DNA of 46,468 nucleotides from Oscillospiraceae bacterium. GTDB taxonomy: Bacteria; Bacillota; Clostridia; Oscillospirales; Oscillospiraceae. The translations under genes and the position numbers were made by a program. Shown piece after piece: positions 8,667 through 17,245 of this stretch. How positions within the stretch are numbered: the stretch's first letter is position 1; each line of letters opens with the position of its first letter. The notes under the pieces were generated by a model. That model was not told where the DNA came from and made no database searches. It saw only the letters and a program-made list of their open reading frames with translations. Location of the stretch: the NCBI GenBank assembly GCA_022779345.1, contig JALFTG010000038.1, forward strand, positions 1 through 46,468. Direction: 5' to 3'.

Positions 8667-8956
8667 GTACTTTTTCATGTATTTTGAATATGCGTTCCGG
8701 CTGAGACGGATACCGCATCAGAGGAGCCATGTTTCCTACAGACTGCGTTCCTCTTCTCTGCCTCCGTCTGTCCCGGAACAGATCACACGGTCGCAGGAAA
8801 TCCGGTAAGTGTTCAGGGAACACAACGCATACACACCGGCGACCACAAACGCGATCAGCACAGCCGTCTCCATGGCTTTCTGTCCGCTCAGGCCCTGGAA
8901 ATCCCAGATTGCATACACTTTCCCCAAATTACGCCCAGAGCTCCATTTCAGAGCGA

Positions 8957-8994
8957 CAAAAAATCCCTCAAAGCCTTGCGGCTCTGAGGGATTT
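8957..8994 (-). terminator. Terminator of tRNA-Val
   Basis: Minus: AAATCCCTCAGAGCCGCAAGGCTTTGAGGGATTTTTT immediately after the tRNA CCA end. Confidence 0.85.
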
Positions 8995-8997
8995 ATC

Positions 8998-9074
8998 TGG
9001 TGGACGATACAGGACTCGAACCTGTGACCCTCCGCACGTCAAGCGGATGCTCATACCAGCTGAGCTAATCGTCC
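8998..9074 (-). tRNA. tRNA-Val (anticodon GAC), CCA encoded
   Basis: Minus: GGACGATTAGCTCAGCTGGTATGAGCATCCGCTTGACGTGCGGAGGGTCACAGGTTCGAGTCCTGTATCGTCCACCA folds into a cloverleaf; anticodon loop TTGACGT. Confidence 0.95.
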
Positions 9075-9093
9075 GGATCAGCGAGCATGATGT

Positions 9094-9122
9094 ATTCTAC
9101 ACGATGCCCGCCAAATTGTCAA
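9094..9122 (-). promoter_or_regulatory. Sigma-A promoter of tRNA-Val
   Basis: TTGACA - 17 - TAGAAT on minus strand. Confidence 0.8.
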
Positions 9123-9149
9123 GGGGTATTTTGAAATTTTTTCAAAAAC

Positions 9150-9779
9150 TTATCGGCTGTACACTGTGACCGATGCGGAAATACCGTAGCAGGTGGCGGT
9201 GACGACTGCTTTGCCGCCGCCGCCCTGGCCAGTAACCAGACCAGTCTTGTCCACGGTGCAGACCGATTCATCGGAGCTGGTCCAGGTGATCTCATAGGTC
9301 TCACCATCCGGGGACAGCGGATACACGCTGGCAGCCAGCTGGACCTGATCCCCTGCGGGCGCAGTAAATTCAGAGATCTGATTGCCCATAAAGGTAATGG
9401 AGATACTGGTAACCGTCGGAGTGGGGGTGGGTGTTGGCGTCGGGGTAGGCGTGGGTGTCGGAGAGACATCCTCTGTCACCGGGGCGGACGGTGTGTTCTT
9501 GGCACTGCCGGGCTCGGTGTTCAGGCTGGTGGTGATCAGCACGATGGTGGCCAGGATGACGGCGACCACCAGAATCGCCGCAAAAGTCATCTGCCAGCGG
9601 GCATTGGCGGCGGCCTGTTCGCTGGAATAAGTGCCGGACACGGTGCCGGCGGTATTCCCCGGCGCACGCTGGGTCTGTTTCATTTTTCTGGTGCCGCATT
9701 TCGGGCAGCGGCTCTGCAGAGCCGAATATTCGGTGCCGCACTTGGGGCACCGCACACGGGGAATCAAATCCATCTGCAT
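9150..9779 (-). CDS. Zinc-ribbon / single-TM / Pro-Thr linker / Ig-like (Big_2-like) domain protein
   Basis: CPKCGTEYSALQSRCPKCGTRKM double CxxC; TM FAAILVVAVILATIVLI; SPTPTPTPTPTPTPTPT linker; Ig-like VYPLSPDGETYEITWTSSDESVCTVDKTGLVTGQGGGGKAVVTATCYGISASVTV. Confidence 0.85.
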   Translation of the reverse strand: MQMDLIPRVRCPKCGTEYSALQSRCPKCGTRKMKQTQRAPGNTAGTVSGTYSSEQAAANARWQMTFAAILVVAVILATIVLITTSLNTEPGSAKNTPSAPVTEDVSPTPTPTPTPTPTPTPTVTSISITFMGNQISEFTAPAGDQVQLAASVYPLSPDGETYEITWTSSDESVCTVDKTGLVTGQGGGGKAVVTATCYGISASVTVYSR

Positions 9780-9807
9780 TTCCTCCGTTTCTTTGGGATG
9801 TATTGCT

Positions 9808-9836
9808 ATTTTACTATTTTACCCACCATTCGTCAA
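9808..9836 (-). promoter_or_regulatory. Sigma-A promoter for zinc-ribbon gene
   Basis: TTGACG - 17 - TAAAAT on minus strand. Confidence 0.65.
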
Positions 9837-9897
9837 GTGCGGGCTTTTCTGCGTCCATTGCCGCAATATGTTTTTTATGAATTCTTAATAAACAACT

Positions 9898-9930
9898 GCG
9901 GAGGACGGCTCCCCATGAGCCATCCTCCGC
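9898..9930 (-). terminator. Hairpin downstream of ypeB, probable terminator
   Basis: GCGGAGGATGGCTC atggg GAGCCGTCCTCCGC on minus strand; the U-run is weak. Confidence 0.55.
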
Positions 9931-9948
9931 GGTTTTGCCGTACCGGGA

Positions 9949-11289
9949 TCAGGTGATCAGCGTCTTGGTGTCGGTCACGATCTCCACCTGCTTGCCGGTT
10001 TCGGCGCTGGCGTAGATCAGGCAGGTCTCCCCTTCTTCGGTGGTGCACCGGAAACGCCAGCACAGGTCCGTCCGGCCGCTCTCGGCGGTGTAATAGCTCA
10101 GCCCCACGGACTCCACGGTCAGACCCGCCGGAATGGCGGTGCGCTCCGCCTCCTCCCGGCTCACCGCCGGGTCCACAGGGGCGTGGTCCGTGTGGTTTTT
10201 CAGATACTCCGACGCGTTGAAGCTGAGGATGCGCCCGTCCTCCAGGGACACGCTCACCTTCACCGTGTCCGCCAGACTGGTGATCTCGTCGGCGGTGGAC
10301 ACATAGGTCACCTCCAGGATGCCCCAGTCCCGGCGCTCCTCATAGGCAGTCAGGTTTTTGTAGCCCGCCCGGGCCACGAAGTCCTCCGCCGCTTTCCGGG
10401 CCTCGTCCTCCGGGATGTTCTCCCCGGCGGCGGCACGGTCGCTCACATACAGCATGAGATACCCGCCCGCTTCCGTGACGGCCACGGTGGCGGTCTCCTG
10501 CGCCCGCTCCACGGAGAAATAATAGGCCGGGGCTTCATTTTTGGACTTTCCCATGGCTGTCACCGCGTTCTCCGGCACTTCCAGCAGGGTCAGGACCGTT
10601 TCCAGTGCTTCCTCCTCGTTCACAGGGGCGGCCCCCTGCAGGCCGGTCCAGGTCTCCGTGTGGTCTGAGGAGTATTTCCCCTCATACACCAGCTCCGGCG
10701 TCTGGGGAAAATCCCCCGCCAGCTGATACAGGCCGTCCTCCAGCACCGGGCCGGTCTCATCGGAGATATTGGCGGTCAGGCCTTTCAGTTCCGGGCCCCG
10801 GATGGTCATGGCCCCGGCACACAGGTCCTCATACATGGCGGACAGGGCGTCCGTCAGACCGCCGGTGATCTCCGCCAGCTGTCCGGCGGTCTGACGGTCC
10901 GCGTCGTCAAAGGCCACGCCGTCCGCCGCCGCGGCCACCTTGGCCCCGGCATAGTCCTCCACCTGGGAGATGAAGGACGCCACCTCCTCCAGCTCATACT
11001 GGTCCACCGGCAGGATGCTCAGCGCCGTGGATGCGCTCTGGGCGGAGGCGTACATCTGGGCGCACACCTTGCCCGTCACCACGGTGCCGGTGGCGTACTG
11101 CCCTTTCTGCAGGGCGGAGTCCAGGTCCTCCATGCTGGTGACCAGCATGGACATGGCCCGGCGGTATTCCGTGTCGTTATAGGCCCGGTAGGACCCGGCC
11201 GTGCCGAACAGGGCCCAGGCCGCCCCCGCCAGGGCGATTACCGCCGCCCCCGCATAGGATATGATCAGAATCTTGCTTTTCTTAGACAT
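9949..11289 (-). CDS. ypeB: Germination protein YpeB
   Basis: N-terminal TM; NDTEYRRAMSMLVTSMEDLDSALQKGQYATG; ELEEVASFISQVEDYA; PepSY-like C-terminal repeats. Matches YpeB architecture. Confidence 0.85.
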   Translation of the reverse strand: MSKKSKILIISYAGAAVIALAGAAWALFGTAGSYRAYNDTEYRRAMSMLVTSMEDLDSALQKGQYATGTVVTGKVCAQMYASAQSASTALSILPVDQYELEEVASFISQVEDYAGAKVAAAADGVAFDDADRQTAGQLAEITGGLTDALSAMYEDLCAGAMTIRGPELKGLTANISDETGPVLEDGLYQLAGDFPQTPELVYEGKYSSDHTETWTGLQGAAPVNEEEALETVLTLLEVPENAVTAMGKSKNEAPAYYFSVERAQETATVAVTEAGGYLMLYVSDRAAAGENIPEDEARKAAEDFVARAGYKNLTAYEERRDWGILEVTYVSTADEITSLADTVKVSVSLEDGRILSFNASEYLKNHTDHAPVDPAVSREEAERTAIPAGLTVESVGLSYYTAESGRTDLCWRFRCTTEEGETCLIYASAETGKQVEIVTDTKTLIT

Positions 11290-11349
11290 AAAAACGCACC
11301 TTCCCGGTGATAGTATCTGGTGATAGTATCTCCGGAAAGATGCGTTTTT
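11290..11349 (-). terminator. Long inverted repeat (terminator/attenuator-like) between lipoprotein gene and ypeB
   Basis: Arms AAAAACGCACCTTCCCGG (11290-11307) and CCGGAAAGATGCGTTTTT (11332-11349); the loop region contains GGTGATAGTATCT twice in tandem (11306-11331). Confidence 0.7.
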
Positions 11350-11359
11350 TTCTGTGAAA

Positions 11360-12007
11360 TTATGACAGCGTCAGCGTCTCCAGGGAAGCCAGCAGACGGA
11401 CGGCGGCGCCCTCCGCCGCTTCCGGCGGATAGCACAGCACCAGCGTCACACATCCGCCGTCCACATCAATGAGATAGGCGTCATAGATGCTGGCCATGGT
11501 CCTGCCCCCGATGTGCCGGGCGGGATTCTCCCCCAGCCGGATCTCCCCGTAGCTCTCGGTGCTCTGCATGGTGCCGTACTCCCGCAGGAGAGAGCCGGAC
11601 AGGTCCTTGGCCGTCCCGCCCGGGCGGAAGCCGATCTCGGCATAGATGCTGTCCCCGGCGTCGGTGGTGAGATAGCAGTATCCGTCGATCTCATTGACGG
11701 TGTACCGCTCCTTGTCCACATACAGGGAGAACTTCGGCCCGTCCGGGAACTGTCCCTCCACCAGCGTCATGGTCACCTGCTCGGACATTCCCTCCAGCTC
11801 CAGGGTGAATTCCCCGGTCTCAGGCGTAGTCTCCGGGTCCGGGATGTCCACAATGGTGCCGGGGATATCCGGCGTGGTCTGTGTCTCCTCCGCAGGCGTG
11901 GGTGTGGGCGTGGGTTCCGGGTCCGACCGGCCGCCGCAGCCGGCCAGCAGGCCCAGACACAGGCAGCCGGTGAGCAGCCCCGCTGCCCAGCGTTTTTTGA
12001 TTGTCAT
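11360..12007 (-). CDS. Putative lipoprotein of unknown function
   Basis: Signal peptide with lipobox LTGCLCLGLLAGCGG followed by a PTPTPTP linker. Start could be 12007 or a few codons upstream. Confidence 0.75.
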   Translation of the reverse strand: MTIKKRWAAGLLTGCLCLGLLAGCGGRSDPEPTPTPTPAEETQTTPDIPGTIVDIPDPETTPETGEFTLELEGMSEQVTMTLVEGQFPDGPKFSLYVDKERYTVNEIDGYCYLTTDAGDSIYAEIGFRPGGTAKDLSGSLLREYGTMQSTESYGEIRLGENPARHIGGRTMASIYDAYLIDVDGGCVTLVLCYPPEAAEGAAVRLLASLETLTLS

Positions 12008-12060
12008 GGCGTTCCTCATAAATCTGTGAAATGCTCCGGTCATCCGGGTATCCGGAAGAC

Positions 12061-13590
12061 TCAGAAATCATCCTCTTCTTCGTTCCGGATGGTGCGCTCG
12101 GCGGTGAGGGCCAGGATGCCCGCTTTCAGGCGGAACAGTGTCTCCTCCCGACCCAGAATGGAGCACAGCTCCACGGCGCCGCCGGGGGTCACCGCCCGGC
12201 CGGACACAGCAATCCGCACCGGGTACATGACGGCAGCGTTCTTCACGCCCAGCTGTCCGGCGATGGCCACCAGCACTGCGTGGATGCCCTCGTCCTCCCA
12301 CTTGATCAGGTCTGCCAGGACGGCCCGGGCGTACTTCAGCACCACCAGCGCCAGCTCCTGATTCACTCTGGACTTCTTGTGTTCATACAGATGCAGGGGA
12401 TACGGCTCCAGCTCATCGAAGAAATCCACTTTTTCCGGAATCTCCGTGAGCACCTCGGTGCGGGGCTGGAGAAGGGCCGCAATGCGGGCGGTGTCCAGGT
12501 TGGGATTCTTCACCGTCTGACGGATATAGGGCTCGGCCACGGCGGCAAACTGCTCGGGGGGCATGGCCTTGATATACTCCGCGTTCATCCACTTCAGCTT
12601 GTTCATGTCGAACACCGCCGGGGACTTGGAGATGCCGTGGACATCGAACACCCGGGCCAGCTCCTCCAGGGAGAAGATCTCCTGCTCACCGCCGGGGCTC
12701 CAGCCCAGCAGGGCCACATAGTTCAGAATGGCCTCCGGCAGATAGCCCTGGGCCAGCAGGTCCTCAAAAGAGGGATCGCCGTGGCGCTTGGACATCTTGT
12801 GCTGGCTGTCCCGCATGACGGGAGAGCAGTGGACATAGGTGGGAATCTCCCAGCCGAAGGCCTGGTACAGCAGGTTGTATTTGGGTGCGGAGCTGAGGTA
12901 CTCGCTGCCCCGGACCACATGGGTGATGCCCATGAGATGGTCGTCCACCACATTGGCAAAGTTATAGGTGGGCAGACCGTCGGTCTTGATGAGCACATTT
13001 TCGTCCAGCTCGTTGTTGGGCACGGTGATGTCCCCGAAGATCACATCGGAGAAGGTGGTGGTGCCCTCCTGGGGGATCTTCTGCCGGATGACGCAGGGCT
13101 CGCCTGCGTCCAGCCGGGCCTGAACCTCCTCTTTGGAGAGGCTGGCGCAGCTGCACTGGTGCTTTTTGATGACCTCGCCGTTGGGCAGGGTCACGGGCAC
13201 GGTGCCCTCATCCGCCTTGCAGAAGCAGCGGTAGGCGCCGCCCTTTTCAATGAGCAGGTCCGCGTATTTGCCGTAGATCTCCCGGCGCTCGGTCTGGATA
13301 TAGGGACCCACGGGGCCGCCCACATCCGGGCCTTCCTGCCAGTCCAGATGGCAGGTACGCAGGGTGTTGTAGATGATCTCCGTGGCGCCCTCCACGAACC
13401 GCTCCTGGTCCGTGTCCTCAATGCGGAGAATGAATTTGCCGCCCATGCTCTTTGCGATCAGCCAGGTGTACAGCGCCGTGCGCAGGTTGCCGATGTGCAT
13501 ATAGCCTGTGGGGGACGGGGCGAACCGGGTACGCACCTCCCCTTTCGGGATGCGCGCCTCCATTTCGTCAAACCATTTCTGATTTTCCAT
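12061..13590 (-). CDS. gltX: Glutamyl-tRNA synthetase
   Basis: VRTRFAPSPTGYMHIGNLRTALYTWLIAK (HIGH motif) ... HKMSKRHGDPS (KMSKR); start MENQKWF at 13590 with GGAGG RBS. Confidence 0.97.
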   Translation of the reverse strand: MENQKWFDEMEARIPKGEVRTRFAPSPTGYMHIGNLRTALYTWLIAKSMGGKFILRIEDTDQERFVEGATEIIYNTLRTCHLDWQEGPDVGGPVGPYIQTERREIYGKYADLLIEKGGAYRCFCKADEGTVPVTLPNGEVIKKHQCSCASLSKEEVQARLDAGEPCVIRQKIPQEGTTTFSDVIFGDITVPNNELDENVLIKTDGLPTYNFANVVDDHLMGITHVVRGSEYLSSAPKYNLLYQAFGWEIPTYVHCSPVMRDSQHKMSKRHGDPSFEDLLAQGYLPEAILNYVALLGWSPGGEQEIFSLEELARVFDVHGISKSPAVFDMNKLKWMNAEYIKAMPPEQFAAVAEPYIRQTVKNPNLDTARIAALLQPRTEVLTEIPEKVDFFDELEPYPLHLYEHKKSRVNQELALVVLKYARAVLADLIKWEDEGIHAVLVAIAGQLGVKNAAVMYPVRIAVSGRAVTPGGAVELCSILGREETLFRLKAGILALTAERTIRNEEEDDF

Positions 13591-13649
13591 ATCGTATGCC
13601 TCCATAAAACGAGTAGTCTCTCGTAAGTCTACATGATGTTCCACTGTAT

Positions 13650-13678
13650 ATATTATGGTCTCCCGGTAGGATTGTCAA
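13650..13678 (-). promoter_or_regulatory. Sigma-A promoter of gltX
   Basis: TTGACA - 17 - TAATAT on minus strand. Confidence 0.85.
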
Positions 13679-13716
13679 GATTTTCCCGCCGGGAGGAACA
13701 TTTTTCATACATGGGA

Positions 13717-13769
13717 TTGACAAACGGGTCTGACAATGATATATTGCATTTTGACAAAGAAAATTGTCA
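13717..13769 (+). promoter_or_regulatory. Sigma-A promoter of the XRE regulator with nested TGACAA/TTGTCA repeats
   Basis: TTGACA(13717-13722) - 17 - TATATT(13740-13745); downstream TGACAA-N6-TTGTCA inverted repeat. Confidence 0.8.
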
Positions 13770-13796
13770 TTCATTCAGGAAGGAGGCGGACAGCGG

Positions 13797-14006
13797 ATGC
13801 CGCTGAAAAACCGGTTGAAAGAGTACCGCGCCCGGCTGGGTGTGAATCAGCAGGAGATGGGGAAGCTGGCTGGGGTATCCCGGCAGACCATCAGTCTGAT
13901 TGAGCGGGGGGACTATTCCCCGTCCGTGTCGCTGGCCCTGAAGCTGGCAAAAATCTGCAATGCCAGCGTGGAGGATTTGTTTATTCTGGAGGAGGATGAA
14001 GTATGA
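13797..14006 (+). CDS. XRE-family HTH transcriptional regulator (small, Cro/CI type)
   Basis: MPLKNRLKEYRARLGVNQQEMGKLAGVSRQTISLIERGDYSPSVSLALKLAKICNASVEDLFILEED; AGGAGGCGG RBS. Confidence 0.95.
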   Translation: MPLKNRLKEYRARLGVNQQEMGKLAGVSRQTISLIERGDYSPSVSLALKLAKICNASVEDLFILEEDEV

Positions 14007-14794
14007 ACGAACAGGAACATCTGAATGAGATCCGGCAGGACAACAAAAAAGCGCTGCCGAAATTTCTGCTGATCATGGCCGCATCCCTGGTGCTGGGCGG
14101 TGTATTGGGCTTTTTCGGCGGCCGGCTGGGGGATCTGGGCATGAAAGAAACATTGGCTTCCGCTGCCGACTGGTTCTCCCGGTATGCAGCCCCCTGGCTG
14201 CTGTATGCCTGTACACTGGCATCTGTCCTTGGTTTTTTCGCCCAGACCCACCTTACCCGGAAAAGTCTGGCCCAGTGGGATGGAGAGGACGAAACCATGC
14301 TGAACGCCATTGACGGGAAACTGACCGTTTTCCTGTGGCTGCAGAGCATGGAACTGCTTCTGGGATATGCCCTGTTCCCCATGGCTGTCATGGGCAGTCT
14401 GCATCAGGACAATCCTGCTGCCGCTCTCATCTCCGCAGCAGCACTGCTCATCCTCATGGGATTCTGCACCGTTTCCCAGCAGAAAACCGTGGATGCCACC
14501 CGGCAGCTGTATCCGGAAAAGCAGGGTTCGGTCTATTCCACCGGATTCCAGAAAACCTGGCTGAACAGCTGTGATGAGGCGGAAAAGCGCATCATCGGTC
14601 AGTGCTGCTACCGGGTTTACCAGGCCGTGACCCGGACCTGTCTGGTGCTGTGGGTCCTGTTTGCCCTGGGGATCCTGCTGCTGGAGATGAGCGTTGTGCC
14701 CATGCTCACGGTATGTCTGATCTGGGGCGTGAGCCAGTGCGTGTATTACCGGAACGCCATCAAACTGTCCCGGCCCGGTACACTGGTGTCCTGA
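14003..14794 (+). CDS. DUF3169-like membrane protein
   Basis: Four or more TM segments, translationally coupled (ATGA) to the XRE regulator; layout resembles DUF3169 proteins. Confidence 0.75.
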   Translation: MNEQEHLNEIRQDNKKALPKFLLIMAASLVLGGVLGFFGGRLGDLGMKETLASAADWFSRYAAPWLLYACTLASVLGFFAQTHLTRKSLAQWDGEDETMLNAIDGKLTVFLWLQSMELLLGYALFPMAVMGSLHQDNPAAALISAAALLILMGFCTVSQQKTVDATRQLYPEKQGSVYSTGFQKTWLNSCDEAEKRIIGQCCYRVYQAVTRTCLVLWVLFALGILLLEMSVVPMLTVCLIWGVSQCVYYRNAIKLSRPGTLVS

Positions 14795-14812
14795 TCAGTC
14801 AAATTCTTTCCG

Positions 14813-14849
14813 AAAATCGCTCTGTTCTCCCGGACAGGGCGATTTTTTG
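14813..14849 (+). terminator. Rho-independent terminator
   Basis: AAAATCGCTCTGT tctcccg GACAGGGCGATTTTTT. Confidence 0.85.
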
Positions 14850-14852
14850 CTG

Positions 14853-14881
14853 TTGTATTCCTCCGGGGCTTGTGGTATGAT
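14853..14881 (+). promoter_or_regulatory. Candidate sigma-A promoter of the aminotransferase-trpS-tagO-mnaA operon
   Basis: TTGTAT - 17 - TATGAT. Confidence 0.6.
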
Positions 14882-14972
14882 ACATTATTAGAAAATTTTG
14901 CGATTTTCTGCCCGGTTCGGGAACAATGGCGATGCTTTCGTCGTCTGAAACTATAAATGGGAGGATTCGGAT

Positions 14973-16169
14973 ATGATCAATGAGAAAATGGCGAATGTTG
15001 CGGCGAACAACTCCGCCGTGCGGGAAATGTTTGAAGAAGGCAACCGGCTGAAGGCCCTGTATGGTCCGGAAAATGTGTTTGACTTCTCTCTGGGCAATCC
15101 CTATTTTCCCGCCCCCGACAGCGTGAAAACCGCTGTGTTCGACATTCTCAATACCATGGACCCCAACACCGTTCACGGATATATGCCCAATGACGGCTTC
15201 CCCGCCGTCCGCCAGACCATCGCGGAATACATCAACAACCGGTTTGGCGATAACATTACGGGGGACAATCTGATCATGACGGTCGGCGCCGCCGGCGGCA
15301 TGAACATCATCTTCAAAACCCTGCTGAACCCCGGCGATGAGGTGATCGTCCCTGCCCCCTATTTTCTGGAGTACGACCGCTATGTGGAAAACTACGGCGG
15401 CGTGCTGGTGCCTGTCAGTTCCCCGGAGGAGACCGGCTTCATGCCTGATCCCGCCGCCATCGCCGCGGCCATCACCCCCCGGACCAAGGCCATGATCATC
15501 AATAATCCCAACAACCCCACCGGCGTGGTCTATCCCCCCGCCGTGATTGAGGCCCTGGCCGCCGTGCTGGAGGCAAAGCAGAAGGAGTACGGTACATCCA
15601 TCTATCTGATTTCCGACGAACCCTACCGGGAACTTGCCTTTGACGGTGCCGAGGTGGCCTACCTGCCCAAATATTACCGGAACACCATCGTGGGCTACTC
15701 CTGGTCCAAGAGCCTGTCCCTCCCCGGCGAGCGCATTGGCTATCTGGAGATTCCCTCCCGGATTGACGACTATGAGCTGGTCCGGGCCGCCGCGTCCATC
15801 AGCGGCCGGATTCTGGGCTTCGTGAACGCCCCCGCCCTGTTCCAGCTGGTGGTCCAGCGGTGCGTGAACGAGTCCTGCGACATCGATGCCTACGACCGCA
15901 ACCGCAAACTGCTGTACGAAGGCCTCACCGAACTGGGTTACACCTGCGCCAAGCCTGAGGGCGCCTTCTACCTGTGGCTGAAGTCCCCGGTGGCGGATGA
16001 GAAAGCGTTTGTCCAGGAGGCCAAGAAGCACAACATCCTGTTCGTGCCCGGTGCTTCTTTCCGATGCCCCGGCTATGTGCGGGTGGCCTACTGCGTCAGC
16101 CCCGAAACCATCAAAGGCTCCATGAAGGGCTTTGCCGCCATGGCAGAGACCTACGGCCTGAAAAAATAA
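14973..16169 (+). CDS. Pyridoxal-phosphate-dependent aminotransferase (class I/II)
   Basis: MIINNPNNPTGVVYPP; LISDEPYRELAF; GYSWSKSLSLPGERIGY (PLP Lys); GAFYLW. Confidence 0.95.
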   Translation: MINEKMANVAANNSAVREMFEEGNRLKALYGPENVFDFSLGNPYFPAPDSVKTAVFDILNTMDPNTVHGYMPNDGFPAVRQTIAEYINNRFGDNITGDNLIMTVGAAGGMNIIFKTLLNPGDEVIVPAPYFLEYDRYVENYGGVLVPVSSPEETGFMPDPAAIAAAITPRTKAMIINNPNNPTGVVYPPAVIEALAAVLEAKQKEYGTSIYLISDEPYRELAFDGAEVAYLPKYYRNTIVGYSWSKSLSLPGERIGYLEIPSRIDDYELVRAAASISGRILGFVNAPALFQLVVQRCVNESCDIDAYDRNRKLLYEGLTELGYTCAKPEGAFYLWLKSPVADEKAFVQEAKKHNILFVPGASFRCPGYVRVAYCVSPETIKGSMKGFAAMAETYGLKK

Positions 16170-16190
16170 ATTTCTGAAGAAAGCGTGAGA

Positions 16191-17228
16191 ATGAAAACAA
16201 TGGAAGAAATCACAACACAGAACGCACCAAAAAAAGTCATGCTGTCCGGCATCCAGCCCTCCGGTGAACTGACTCTGGGGTCCTACCTGGGCGCCATCCG
16301 GAACTGGGCGGAGCTGGCGGAGCAGTTTGACTGCTACTATTTCATGGCGGACCTGCACACCCTGACCGTGCGGCAGAACCCCGCCGATCTGCGCCGGCGC
16401 ACCCTGAATCAGCTGGCTCAGTACATCGCCTGCGGCCTGGACCCGGAGAAGAACACCCTGTTCATCCAGAGCCATGTGCCCCAGCACACGGAGCTGGGCT
16501 GGATCCTGTCCTGCTACACCATGTTCGGCGAGCTCAGCCGCATGACCCAGTTCAAGGACAAGAGCGCCAAAAATGCCGACAACATCAACGGCGGCCTGTT
16601 CACCTATCCCTGCCTGATGGCGGCGGACATCCTGCTGTATCAGCCGGACTATGTGCCCGTGGGTGAGGACCAGAAGCAGCATGTGGAGCTGACGCGGGAT
16701 GTGGCCACCCGGTTCAACAACCTGTACGGCCCCACTTTCAAAATCCCCGAACCCTACATTGCCAAGGTGGGCGCCCGGGTCATGAGCCTGACCAGCCCGG
16801 AGAGCAAAATGAGCAAGTCCGACAAGGATCAAAACGGCTGCGTCTATCTCATGGACGAGCCGGATGTGATCATGCGGAAGTTCAAGCGCGCCGTCACCGA
16901 CTCCGACACGGAGCGGTGCGTCCGGTTTGACCCGGCGGCAAAGCCCGGCGTGTCCAACCTGATGCAGATTTATGCCGCCTGCACCGGCAAGGACTATGCC
17001 GCCATCGAGCGGGAATTCGACGGTCAGGGCTACGGCGCTTTCAAGACCGCCGTAGGCGAGGCAGTGGTGAGCACCCTGCAGCCTCTGCGGGAGGAATCCC
17101 TGCGGATCATGCAGGACAAGGCATATCTGGAGGCGGTCTATAAGGCCGGCGCCGAGAAGGCCTCCTACATTGCCAACAAGACCATGCGGAAAGTCAAGAA
17201 AAAAGTGGGTCTGGTCGCCCAGCCCTGA
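16191..17228 (+). CDS. trpS: Tryptophanyl-tRNA synthetase
   Basis: SGIQPSGELTLGSYLGAIRNWAEL; ADLHTLTV; YPCLMAADILLYQPDYVPVGEDQKQHVELTRDVATRFN; SPESKMSKSD. Confidence 0.97.
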   Translation: MKTMEEITTQNAPKKVMLSGIQPSGELTLGSYLGAIRNWAELAEQFDCYYFMADLHTLTVRQNPADLRRRTLNQLAQYIACGLDPEKNTLFIQSHVPQHTELGWILSCYTMFGELSRMTQFKDKSAKNADNINGGLFTYPCLMAADILLYQPDYVPVGEDQKQHVELTRDVATRFNNLYGPTFKIPEPYIAKVGARVMSLTSPESKMSKSDKDQNGCVYLMDEPDVIMRKFKRAVTDSDTERCVRFDPAAKPGVSNLMQIYAACTGKDYAAIEREFDGQGYGAFKTAVGEAVVSTLQPLREESLRIMQDKAYLEAVYKAGAEKASYIANKTMRKVKKKVGLVAQP

Positions 17229-17245
17229 GGAGATCAACAGAAATT

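Noticed and set aside
8736-8927. Possible 45-63-aa membrane peptide (METAVLIAFVVAGVYALCSLNTYRISCDRVICSG...) between tRNA-Val and the ABC operon
   Set aside because: Has one hydrophobic stretch but no convincing RBS or promoter; not enough to call.
9418-9466. GTGGGGGTGGGTG-type short repeat
   Set aside because: It encodes the (Thr-Pro)n linker of the zinc-ribbon protein; a coding repeat rather than a CRISPR or mobile-element signal.
12031-13626. 531-aa plus-strand ORF
   Set aside because: Antisense shadow of gltX, which has full HIGH/KMSKR motifs on the minus strand.
16169-16191. T-box or tRNA-synthetase leader before trpS
   Set aside because: The gap to the preceding aminotransferase gene is only about 20 bp, too short for a T-box riboswitch.
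14799-17237. 812-aa minus-strand ORF
   Set aside because: It lies antisense to clear aminotransferase and trpS genes. The composition (His/Gly/Gln-rich, no domain) is typical of GC-rich antisense artefacts.
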